DNA from: an uncultured Clostridia bacterium
GTDB taxonomy: Bacteria; Bacillota; Clostridia; Oscillospirales; CAG-272
Assembly: GCA_945929845.1 (NCBI GenBank)
Contig: CAMEON010000014.1
Span: 1-41,269 of the forward strand
DNA length: 41,269 bases
Direction: 5' to 3'
The notes under the pieces are model-generated. The model saw only the letters and a program-made list of their open reading frames with translations, did not search any database and was not told the origin of the DNA. Below are positions 24,247-31,152 of the stretch, piece by piece. The position numbers and the translations under genes were made by a program. How positions within the stretch are numbered: position 1 is the stretch's first letter; each line of letters opens with the position of its first letter.

Positions 24247-25281
24247 TCACACCTCAAATCCTCTCTGATCAAACATTTTTCCCAGCGTAGCCTCCACCCG
24301 GCGTTTCATTTTCGTCCCGGTCCCGCTCTCCTCCGCATCCATGGCGGCCAGCTCATCCGCCACCGCACCGATGCACCGTGCCACATCCGTCAGCAGCATA
24401 CTGATCCGCTGGGCATGTATGTCCGACTGCGCCCGTAGCCGGGCCAGCTGTTTTTCATACTCAGCCGCCTGCGTGTCCGCTTTTTCCAGCACCTCCTTCA
24501 CTCTCTCCTGATTCAGCCGTTTCATCTCCTCCAGCTCCCGCTGGCATTCCGCCCGTTCCTCCTCCCGGATGGCCTGTTCCTGCTCCGGCGTTGGCTGGTG
24601 TACCGTGACCGTCACCTCCTGCACCCTTTCCGGCGTGGACTCGAATGCAAGGATCCTCTGCTGAGCCTGCTCCAGATCCGCCCGCATTTTCCCGTAATCC
24701 ACCACCTCCATCTCTGCCGCCTCGGCCCGTTTCCGCAAGGACTGGTTCTTCTGTTCCATTTCCTGCTCCCGGGCCTGTGCCTCCCTGGCCTGCTCTGCCG
24801 CCTCCTCGGCCTTGGCCTTGTACTCCCTGATCTGCGCCTCCAGCTCCCGGATGGATTGCCCACCCTCCAGCTCCTCCCGGTGGGTCTGCACATAGGCCGC
24901 CCGCTCCGGAGCCGGGATGGCAAACAGGGCCACCAGCTGGCTCTGTGACAGCCCCTCGAAGATCTCCCGGTCTGATTTTCCGGTGAACATGTCTATCTGC
25001 TCGGACCCATACTCCCGATATATCCGCATCAGGTTGTTGGCCGTAGACTCGGAGTAGTTCACATTCTCCGCCAGCCACTGCCCCCACGCCCCGTGGGGTA
25101 CCAGGCACTTTGCCTCCTCCAACCGCCGCCCTATCTCGAAGCAGCTCACCCGGGCCGTCGTAAACGCCGCCCCCAAGATCGCATTGGTTCTGGATTTGAT
25201 CTCATTGATCTCCCCGGCGATGATATCCGGTGTCCGAGACACCGGCTGTGTCCGAGACACCGCACTATCTGTGGTATTCAC
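24247..25281 (-). CDS. DUF3102 family coiled-coil protein
   Basis: A 344-residue protein with a GTG start at 25281 that overlaps the PcfJ-like gene's stop (GTGA). Residues ~20-130 match DUF3102: EIGRRLEEAKCLVPHGAWG and ENVNYSESTANNLMRIYREYG, the latter resembling a helix-turn-helix. Residues ~140-330 are a long Glu/Gln-rich coiled coil. DUF3102 proteins are common on Firmicute plasmids, conjugative elements and prophages, usually in replication or partition blocks. It is probably a DNA-binding protein that oligomerises through the coiled coil. Its own start region carries two palindromes (25230-25260) that it could bind. Confidence 0.75.
   Translation of the reverse strand: MNTTDSAVSRTQPVSRTPDIIAGEINEIKSRTNAILGAAFTTARVSCFEIGRRLEEAKCLVPHGAWGQWLAENVNYSESTANNLMRIYREYGSEQIDMFTGKSDREIFEGLSQSQLVALFAIPAPERAAYVQTHREELEGGQSIRELEAQIREYKAKAEEAAEQAREAQAREQEMEQKNQSLRKRAEAAEMEVVDYGKMRADLEQAQQRILAFESTPERVQEVTVTVHQPTPEQEQAIREEERAECQRELEEMKRLNQERVKEVLEKADTQAAEYEKQLARLRAQSDIHAQRISMLLTDVARCIGAVADELAAMDAEESGTGTKMKRRVEATLGKMFDQRGFEV
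25230..25260. promoter_or_regulatory. Two tandem GTGTC-CGA-GACAC palindromes at the start of the DUF3102 gene
   Basis: The perfect inverted repeat GTGTCCGAGACAC occurs at 25230-25242 and 25248-25260, exactly 18 bp apart and so on roughly the same DNA face. They encode VSRTQPVSRTPD of the DUF3102 protein. Two identical dyads in phase look like an operator or partition site embedded in coding sequence. I saw no other copy in the window. Confidence 0.5.
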
Positions 25282-27521
25282 GATACATTTTCCTTCCTTT
25301 CTCTCTCCTCTGTATTCAGCTCCGCAAAGTCGGCCTCCAGCACCTCGGCCAACGGTTTTCCTGCAAGCAGGCCCCGCCGGATGATGTTCCCCCCGGCCCG
25401 CAGAGCCTCAAACTCCCGGAGCCGCTTTTCCCTGGATACCTCTGCGGCCTGTAGCTCAACCCGATCGCACCGGTCATGGACGACCCGTGCCCACACCCGC
25501 AGGAAACTTTTTGCCTCCTCCCGGTCAGGACCCTGGGTGTCTCCCAGCGTGCGCAACTGACGGATCTTCCCGCCCGGCTCCACCTCCATGGTGTACCACG
25601 GGGTGTCCGGTGCCTCCGCCCGGCGCAGGAACAGGATGTATGATTCCCCATCGGCGATCCTGTCCATGTACCGCTCATTGGATGCCACACAGTGAGACAG
25701 CAGCCGACCCTCACGGACAATGTCGGCCACGCCCCGGGGCACGATCACCGTGTGTACGCCGTCGCTGTACTCGTACACAGCCCGGATCCTGTCGCAAACC
25801 TGCCTGACCTCCGGGAACTGTCGCTCCATCTCCTCGGCGGCCAGCGCATCCCTCTGCTGTTGCAGGATGTCCGTCAACGCATCGTGCCTGGCTTTCAGAT
25901 CCCGGGGCCGCAGGTTCATGTCCAGGGTCATGTCAAGGTGAAGTTTCTGTCCCATGTCCACCGTGTCCCTCCAGGTGATCACGGCATCCGACCGAGACAT
26001 CCCTCGCCGTATCTGGCTCTCCAGATAGTTGGCCGCCTTCTCCGGCGTAAGGCCACGGTCAAAGGCGAAGGCCAGATCGTTCGGCCTGACCTTCATGGAT
26101 GCCAGGTAGTTCCACACCGCATCCGACAATTTCCATCCGCACCGCTCTGCCGCCCGCAACCATGACAGGTGGAATACACCCCCGTCATGCTGTCGGAGCC
26201 TCGCCACGGCCTGACCGCTCAGGCCAAGCATGTCCGTTGCCCTCACCCGGTTCCCGTCCTCCCCGTCCAATGACCGGAAAAACACCGTGCCCGCATGGAC
26301 AGTGTGGTCTGCCAGATCAACTACCAGCCGGCGGAAGCCCCCCTTGATCAGGTATTCCACCCGGGGATCTTTGTGATAATCCCGCATCAGGCAATTCCAG
26401 TTCATTTTCCAAAGCCTGTCTGCCGCCACGGAAAGGCCCATCCCGCTGTACACGGTTCCCCTCAGGGCCTCCGTGTCCGGATAGCAGTATCCGTTTCCTG
26501 CCTGATAACCGCAGGTGTTCCTATCGCTCCACCAAGCTCCTCCCTGGCAATAGAATATTTCCCTACATGCTGTCCCGTCCCGTGGCAGGATCAGCATGAC
26601 CTCCGGCCACAGATGCAGAGTCCCGCCGCACCTGTGTCCGTCCCACACCGACTCCGCCGTGAAATGCCTGGCCACTGCGCAGGATCTTCCCTTCATGTCC
26701 GTGTAGGATTGGATCACCATGACCCGCTCCCGGGCCCTCTCCTGCTCCTTGCCGCCTTTGCGCACCGTCACCGTGCGTCCTGTCTCCGGGCAGACCGCAT
26801 CCCGGTTGGCACGCCAGGATTGGCACTGACTGACAGGGTGCTCCCCTCCACAGGCAGAACACCGGTATACGCCCCGTTCCCTGTCCAGAAAGGCGAACTC
26901 CCGCCCGCCGAACACACCGCTCCTCAACCACCCGTCCATACCGTCCGGCAGTTGTGGTGCCCCGTTGCAATATTCGGATATACGCTGGAGCCGCCGTTCC
27001 CGACTCTCCCGCCGTTTGGCACCGGATATGTACCGCTCCGTGTCGCTGATGCAGTCCGTCACACGATCCCGTCCGATCCGCCCGTTGCGCAGTCCGTCCA
27101 TCCACCACGCACCGCCGAAATGTTTCACCAACCATTCGGCGGCCACATCCGCATCCGCCGGATCCTCCGGCAGATACCTGTTTTTATAGGTGCCTCCATA
27201 GTAGTCATACTGCCCCAGCGGCAGGTATTCCAGCTTCAGCCGATCAAATTCCATCCCGTCTTTTGTTGCATAGTACTCTCCGGACGGTGTCATGTAGTAC
27301 AGCCCCACCGGTTTTGCAGACATCCCCTGCCACATCCCCGCCAGCAGGCGGCCTTCCATCACATAGAAGCGTAGGCGGAAAGAACGCTTGTCCTCTTCCT
27401 CTTCCTCTGCCTTTGCGCTCTTTTTCCTGCGCTTCTTGCTCTCCGGCGCAGAGGAGTAGAACCACGCCCACGCCTCCGCCCGGGAAAACTTTTCCGTCCG
27501 TTCGGCCTGATTGTCAGACAT
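25278..27521 (-). CDS. PcfJ-like protein
   Basis: A 747-residue protein; ATG 27521 (MSDNQAERT) is chosen because GGAGGGG lies 6 nt upstream, whereas longer readings enter the previous gene. The C-terminal third has the PcfJ pattern: LSHCV, then ERYMDRIADGESYILFLRR, then YTMEVEPGGKIRQLRTLGD. The middle has a zinc-ribbon-like CSACGGEHPVSQC (about residue 250) and further Cys/His pairs. PcfJ was named from the Enterococcus pCF10 conjugation region, but its biochemical role is unclear. A PcfK-like gene two genes upstream completes the usual pair. Family assignment is fairly sure; function is not. Confidence 0.75.
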   Translation of the reverse strand: MSDNQAERTEKFSRAEAWAWFYSSAPESKKRRKKSAKAEEEEEDKRSFRLRFYVMEGRLLAGMWQGMSAKPVGLYYMTPSGEYYATKDGMEFDRLKLEYLPLGQYDYYGGTYKNRYLPEDPADADVAAEWLVKHFGGAWWMDGLRNGRIGRDRVTDCISDTERYISGAKRRESRERRLQRISEYCNGAPQLPDGMDGWLRSGVFGGREFAFLDRERGVYRCSACGGEHPVSQCQSWRANRDAVCPETGRTVTVRKGGKEQERARERVMVIQSYTDMKGRSCAVARHFTAESVWDGHRCGGTLHLWPEVMLILPRDGTACREIFYCQGGAWWSDRNTCGYQAGNGYCYPDTEALRGTVYSGMGLSVAADRLWKMNWNCLMRDYHKDPRVEYLIKGGFRRLVVDLADHTVHAGTVFFRSLDGEDGNRVRATDMLGLSGQAVARLRQHDGGVFHLSWLRAAERCGWKLSDAVWNYLASMKVRPNDLAFAFDRGLTPEKAANYLESQIRRGMSRSDAVITWRDTVDMGQKLHLDMTLDMNLRPRDLKARHDALTDILQQQRDALAAEEMERQFPEVRQVCDRIRAVYEYSDGVHTVIVPRGVADIVREGRLLSHCVASNERYMDRIADGESYILFLRRAEAPDTPWYTMEVEPGGKIRQLRTLGDTQGPDREEAKSFLRVWARVVHDRCDRVELQAAEVSREKRLREFEALRAGGNIIRRGLLAGKPLAEVLEADFAELNTEERERKENVS

Positions 27522-28104
27522 CTGCATCCCCTCCGTTTCCTGTCTTTGTGCCAAGCGGCAACCCGTCAACACCATACCATACGCCGGGCTGGAACCCCTC
27601 AGCCCCAATCACGAACAGGCCAAGCATGTCCTGCCCGTCCTCCCGGCGTTCCAGCAGGCAGAGCACATCCCCCGACTGACTGCCCATGGCCCTCGGATGC
27701 TCCCCAACCACCAGCACAAACCGGTTGTTCCCACGCTGTCCTACCTCGCCGACCTCCCGACAGACCAGACGGTGCAACTGTCGCCTCGGATGCTCATGGA
27801 TGTACTTGACGCAGGCGATCAGGAAATCGAACTTGTCCAGCTTGCGGAGAAAGGTGATCTTCGTGCAGGTGATCTTGGAGTCCACCTTGTCCTCGTCCAT
27901 GTCTCCGTCCCCATATACCAGCCAGCACTCCGAGGCATCAAAATCAGGGTAATAACTCAGGCAGTCCAGCGGATTTTCCGCAAAATGAAATCCACAGCGG
28001 GCACAGTCCGCCTTCTCGCACTCGTTGACCGCCGGCGCAGGCTTGAACCTGTACCCCCGGCACACGCACCCGGGTGCTGTCATTTTCACACCGTATGTTC
28101 CCAT
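27514..28104 (-). CDS. Cys-rich early protein of unknown function
   Basis: A 196-residue protein with GGGGAGG before ATG 28104, overlapping the PcfJ-like start by 8 bp. The N terminus has a Cys cluster (GCVCRGYRF, ECEKADCARCGFHF, DCLSYY) suggesting a zinc-binding domain. The middle and C terminus are mixed alpha/beta. It is placed between the PcfK-like and PcfJ-like genes, so it probably belongs to the same functional block. No family is recognised. Confidence 0.55.
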   Translation of the reverse strand: MGTYGVKMTAPGCVCRGYRFKPAPAVNECEKADCARCGFHFAENPLDCLSYYPDFDASECWLVYGDGDMDEDKVDSKITCTKITFLRKLDKFDFLIACVKYIHEHPRRQLHRLVCREVGEVGQRGNNRFVLVVGEHPRAMGSQSGDVLCLLERREDGQDMLGLFVIGAEGFQPGVWYGVDGLPLGTKTGNGGDADV

Positions 28105-28107
28105 ACA

Positions 28108-28635
28108 TCACGCCTCCCCGGTGCCGAACAGATCCAGGATGATGGCACCCCCGGAATTCCCATTCGTCTGCGATTTTGGCACCTGCCGTTCCTCCGGGGC
28201 GTTGTCGCAGAAAAGGCCATCCAACCCATCATCCGGTACGCCGTCCGTGTGGGAAATGTCGCCGTTCAGATCCAGCAGGTCACTGTCCTCCTCCACCGGC
28301 GCATCAATGCGAAAGGTAGCCCGCACCTTGGCCCCCGGCATGTAATACTTCACCGCCTCGGCATAGGCCTCCACATCTGAAATGCCCTTCGGCCAGTGGC
28401 CTCCCACGATGCCGGACACGCACTCGCCCAGCGTCCCCCGCCGATCCACCACAGCCCGGGCAAAATCCTCGGACTGGTAGCAGAACCGCTCCAGCATCTT
28501 GCAGATCTCCCCGGCCATGTACCGCTCGCAGGCACCCTGGCTTCCGCCTTTTGTTCCACCCTGTGCCTGTTTCAGCCCTGCCTCCAGGATGTCCTGTGCC
28601 TGCTCTGCCCAGGTTTTTTCTGTCTCATTCATCAT
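28108..28635 (-). CDS. PcfK-like protein
   Basis: A 175-residue protein starting MMNETEKTW at 28635 (or one codon later), overlapping the preceding gene by 11 bp with GGAGAACGGG as ribosome site. Residues ~55-110 (GECVSGIVGGHWPKGISD, then VEAYAEAVKYYMPGAKVRAT) and the ending ILDLF follow the PcfK layout: an N-terminal helical domain with a conserved DEAYxxAVxYY-like segment and a short C-terminal DLF tail. The terminal LDLF motif resembles clamp-binding peptides, which is inference. PcfK and PcfJ usually occur together. Confidence 0.6.
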   Translation of the reverse strand: MMNETEKTWAEQAQDILEAGLKQAQGGTKGGSQGACERYMAGEICKMLERFCYQSEDFARAVVDRRGTLGECVSGIVGGHWPKGISDVEAYAEAVKYYMPGAKVRATFRIDAPVEEDSDLLDLNGDISHTDGVPDDGLDGLFCDNAPEERQVPKSQTNGNSGGAIILDLFGTGEA

Positions 28636-29068
28636 TCCCGTTCTCCTCGTCCATGAAAAATACCTCTCCGGTCTGCTCATCGTATGCCACCGCCGCCTCC
28701 CAGGCCCGCACATCCACGCCGATGTCTGCCAGCTCCATGCGGATGGCCGTGTCCTCAATGTTGTTCCCGGTCTGCTGTAGCTGGTATTCCTGCCCGGATC
28801 CGATGTCACGCAGGCAGGAGCGCATCCCCGCCCGCAGGCTCACGCAGTCCTCCCAGATGCGCCGGAGCACATCCCGCCCGAACCGGTACCGCCGGTGGAT
28901 CACCACCAGATAGGTCTCCAGTACCACATCCATCAGCCTGTCCCGCTCTGCCTCCCATTGCCGGTTGGCCTCATCCCACATGGCCTCCGCCACACGGGTC
29001 TCCCTGGCGTTCAGCGTCCGGTCGATTACGCCCGGAATTTTCAGCCGGGTCTGATAATTGGCTTTCAT
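28625..29068 (-). CDS. Early phage protein of unknown function
   Basis: A 147-residue protein starting MKANYQTRLKIPGVIDRT at ATG 29068 with GAGGGAG upstream; longer readings overlap the previous gene. It is helical, with Trp/Arg-rich segments (DEANRQWEAERDRLMD, RRYRFGRDVLRRIWED), consistent with nucleic-acid or protein binding. It overlaps the PcfK-like start. No family is recognised. Confidence 0.55.
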   Translation of the reverse strand: MKANYQTRLKIPGVIDRTLNARETRVAEAMWDEANRQWEAERDRLMDVVLETYLVVIHRRYRFGRDVLRRIWEDCVSLRAGMRSCLRDIGSGQEYQLQQTGNNIEDTAIRMELADIGVDVRAWEAAVAYDEQTGEVFFMDEENGNDE

Positions 29069-29130
29069 GTCATTTTCTCCCTCGCTTTTTGTGGAATTGT
29101 GGAAAATTTTGTGGAAAACTTCCGCTCCCG

Positions 29131-29403
29131 TCAGTCCGTCGGCGGCACACAGCCTTCCCGGTGGACATCGTAGACGCTGATACGACTCACATAGCACAAA
29201 GGACCATACTGATTGTCTATCATGTAGTTTCCACACAACTTCCATTCCCCGGTTTGCGGCAGGTACTGCCCGTAAAACCGATATACCGGCCTCCCACCGT
29301 CCCGTGCCTCGATGATCACGGACCCGTCCGGCCTCTGCTCCGTTATGTGCCAGGTGACGGCGTCCATGATCTGCGTCAACCGCTCTTTCATGCTGGCATT
29401 CAT
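29131..29403 (-). CDS. Small early phage protein
   Basis: A 90-residue protein with GGGAGGAG before ATG 29403, overlapping the preceding stop by 4 bp. A helical N terminus is followed by beta strands (GSVIIEARDGGRPVYRFYGQ, EWKLCGNYMI, LCYVSRISVYDV). It is compact and soluble. Function unknown. Confidence 0.55.
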   Translation of the reverse strand: MNASMKERLTQIMDAVTWHITEQRPDGSVIIEARDGGRPVYRFYGQYLPQTGEWKLCGNYMIDNQYGPLCYVSRISVYDVHREGCVPPTD

Positions 29404-29717
29404 GTCCTTGTTTTTCTCCTCCCGTTATTTATTCTCTTATCCGGGTGCTCCCGTAGCCACGCCATGTCGCAGGTGTATCCGCAAAGCCAGATCCGCCCCC
29501 GTTTCTTGTCCACGGAAACGAATCTTGTGAATATGTGCTCCTTGGCCGGAACAAATGTTCTGCCGCAATGGGCGCACACCCGGGGCGGCCTGCCGGAGGC
29601 CGCCTCCTGAATACATTCCCTCTGTGTATGGAAGACATGGTTCCCCTCCATATCAAGATCAGATTTTATCATCATGGCACTTCCATCGGCGAGGTCGTCA
29701 CACTTCACCGCCGCCAC
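29400..29717 (-). CDS. Small zinc-ribbon protein
   Basis: Up to 105 residues from GTG 29717; the true start may instead be ATG 29675 or a little later, because no strong ribosome site decides it. The core CAHCGRTFVPAKEH, then LCGYTCDMAW, is a two-knuckle zinc ribbon as in many small phage DNA-binding proteins. It sits early in the leftward operon, so it may be a transcription or replication regulator. Confidence 0.5.
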   Translation of the reverse strand: MAAVKCDDLADGSAMMIKSDLDMEGNHVFHTQRECIQEAASGRPPRVCAHCGRTFVPAKEHIFTRFVSVDKKRGRIWLCGYTCDMAWLREHPDKRINNGRRKTRT

Positions 29718-29759
29718 CTTCCCTCTGCATCCATCTGCCTGTTTCTCATTTCCCGTTTG

Positions 29760-29978
29760 TCATACCATCCACCTGGCCAGAGCCGGTATGGGAATGACGA
29801 TCTTCTTTTTTGCCAACCGCTTGCACGGCATGGGGTTTTTCACCCTGGCAATGGCCGAATAAACCACCCGCACATCCGTACCCATCACATCCGCTGCCTC
29901 TTTTGGCGTTATTGTCACTCGCCCCGGGAATTTTTCGTTCAATGCTTCCAGCATCTCCCGGTACCCTTCTTTTTCCAT
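29760..29978 (-). CDS. Helix-turn-helix protein, excisionase-like
   Basis: A 72-residue protein starting MEKEGYREML at ATG 29978 with GGGGAGG upstream. The core VTITPKEAADVMGTDVRVVY is an excisionase/MerR-type helix-turn-helix, followed by a strand and AKKKIVIPIPALARWMV, where the last helix anchors a substrate name-like W. Family knowledge: small proteins like this in the second early position act as excisionase or early regulator. The integrase at the far right of the element has no other visible excisionase partner. Confidence 0.55.
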   Translation of the reverse strand: MEKEGYREMLEALNEKFPGRVTITPKEAADVMGTDVRVVYSAIARVKNPMPCKRLAKKKIVIPIPALARWMV

Positions 29979-29998
29979 GTCCTTTCCTCCCCGAAGAA

Positions 29999-30250
29999 TC
30001 AATTGTTCTGCACAAACCCGTCATGCCATTTCTCATAGCTGTCCATGATTTCAAGTGATTTCTGGATGAACTCATCCGCCGGACTGCTCCGGCGCACCCC
30101 CCGCAGGATGTCCGACACATTGAATTTGCTTGCAGGCAAGCCCCGCTCCTCCAGCCGGTTGACCAGCCAGGTCTGAGACAGGTTGTTTTTCTGGAGCTTC
30201 CAGAGCACCGTCTCCCGTGCGTTTTTCATTGCGTTCATCTGTTCTTCCAT
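29999..30250 (-). CDS. Cro-like regulator
   Basis: An 83-residue protein with AGGAGGAG before ATG 30250. KNNLSQTWLVNRLEERGLP is a helix-turn-helix start, followed by FNVSDILRGVRRSS as recognition helix. It is the first gene of the leftward early operon, divergent from the S24 repressor, which is the classic Cro position. It should compete for operators in 30251-30532 and favour lytic growth. Confidence 0.6.
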   Translation of the reverse strand: MEEQMNAMKNARETVLWKLQKNNLSQTWLVNRLEERGLPASKFNVSDILRGVRRSSPADEFIQKSLEIMDSYEKWHDGFVQNN

Positions 30251-30298
30251 TGGCCGTTTCTCTCCTCCTGTAACTGTATGAAATTATTCCGACAACTA

Positions 30299-30327
30299 TT
30301 GACAATACTATTTTTGGATGGTATAAT
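30299..30327 (+). promoter_or_regulatory. Consensus sigma-A promoter, rightward, for the repressor operon
   Basis: TTGACA at 30299-30304, 17-bp spacer, TATAAT at 30322-30327: a perfect consensus. Start of transcription is expected near 30334, giving a ~200-nt leader before the repressor. It faces the leftward promoter at 30418-30446. AACTA (30294) and TAGTT (30327) half-sites flank it. Confidence 0.75.
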
Positions 30328-30417
30328 AGTTATGCCACTAACTCAATACCACTCCGTTTTCCGCCCGTCCCTTTCCGCCGGGCGTAGTGTATTGTTTTTC
30401 GTTGTTGCTTTGAGTAT

Positions 30418-30446
30418 ATTATAACTAATTATTTTTAGTTTGTCAA
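30418..30446 (-). promoter_or_regulatory. Consensus sigma-A promoter, leftward, for the early operon
   Basis: Minus-strand TTGACA (30441-30446), 17-bp spacer, TATAAT (30418-30423): a perfect consensus. Transcription would begin near 30411 and run through the rightward promoter to the Cro-like gene, with a ~160-nt leader. The spacer contains the dyad AACTAA-N6-TTAGTT (30423-30440), a likely repressor or Cro operator. Confidence 0.75.
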
Positions 30447-30477
30447 CGCCTTAGGACTAATTTTATTTATTTCTACC

Positions 30478-30512
30478 ATTTGCACAAAATAAATGAATTT
30501 ATTTGTGCAAAT
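30478..30512. promoter_or_regulatory. Inverted-repeat operator at the repressor gene
   Basis: ATTTGCACAAA (30478-30488) and TTTGTGCAAAT (30502-30512) are perfect 11-bp inverted arms with a 13-bp AT-rich centre, ending 20 bp before the repressor ATG. The half-site differs from the AACTA dyads at the two promoters. Probably an autoregulatory operator, or an RNA stem over the ribosome site (GGAGG at 30521). Confidence 0.55.
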
Positions 30513-30532
30513 TATAATCCGGAGGATAAAAT

Positions 30533-31126
30533 ATGTTTTATGATTCATTAAAGAAAATCTGTGACCAAAAAGGGACAACGCCAACAACCGTTGCGAAATC
30601 TTTGGGATTGAGCAATTCGATTGCGACGAGCTGGAAGAAGGGTCGCAGACCACGGATTGATACCGTTCAAAAAATTGCAGATTTTCTTCAAGTTCCAGTT
30701 GAATCTTTAATGGATCAGGATAAATCCATAAATGTCCTCCGCATCCCGGTATACGGCCAGGTAGCCGCCGGGATCCCCATTGAGGCCATAGAGGACATAG
30801 AGGACTATGAGGAAGTAGACGCCTCCACCGTGCCCCACGGCGAGTATATGGCCCTGCGCATCAAGGGTCACAGCATGGAGCCACGCATGATGGAAGGCGA
30901 TGTGGTGATTGTCCGCCTTCAGGATGATGTGGACTCCGGAGACACAGCCGTTGTCCTTGTCAATGGTGGCGAGGCCACCTGTAAAAAAATAAAAAAGACA
31001 CCGGACGGTGTCATTCTGATCTCCACCAACCCGGTTTACGAACCCATGTTTTTTTCCAATCAGGAAATCATAGACCTTCCCGTCCGGATCCTCGGTAAGG
31101 TCGTGGAATTGCGTGCAAAATACTGA
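30533..31126 (+). CDS. S24-type phage repressor (CI/LexA-like)
   Basis: A 197-residue protein with CCGGAGGA before ATG 30533. Residues 5-60 form an XRE-type helix-turn-helix (TTVAKSLGLSNSIATSWKKG). Residues ~70-197 are an S24 self-cleaving domain with the scissile Ala79-Gly80 in VAAGIP, Ser114 in GHSMEP and the general base Lys151/152. It should hold the lytic genes off and be inactivated by RecA-stimulated self-cleavage after DNA damage. The N-terminal ~60 codons are AT-rich and the peptidase half GC-rich, with a sharp change near 30720, as if the DNA-binding half was swapped onto a common peptidase half. The nuclease gene follows 27 bp downstream in the same direction. Confidence 0.88.
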   Translation: MFYDSLKKICDQKGTTPTTVAKSLGLSNSIATSWKKGRRPRIDTVQKIADFLQVPVESLMDQDKSINVLRIPVYGQVAAGIPIEAIEDIEDYEEVDASTVPHGEYMALRIKGHSMEPRMMEGDVVIVRLQDDVDSGDTAVVLVNGGEATCKKIKKTPDGVILISTNPVYEPMFFSNQEIIDLPVRILGKVVELRAKY

Positions 31127-31152
31127 ACAAGTACATATTAGGGGATGCACCT

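Noticed and set aside
30363-30400. CGCCCG/CGGGCG hairpin as a terminator between the facing promoters
   Set aside because: The stem has only 6 bp, the loop is 11 nt, and the T-run begins about 10 nt after the stem, so intrinsic termination is doubtful.
30513-30518. TATAAT just before the repressor as its promoter
   Set aside because: No -35 at the proper distance, and transcription would start at or after the ribosome site; probably chance in AT-rich DNA.
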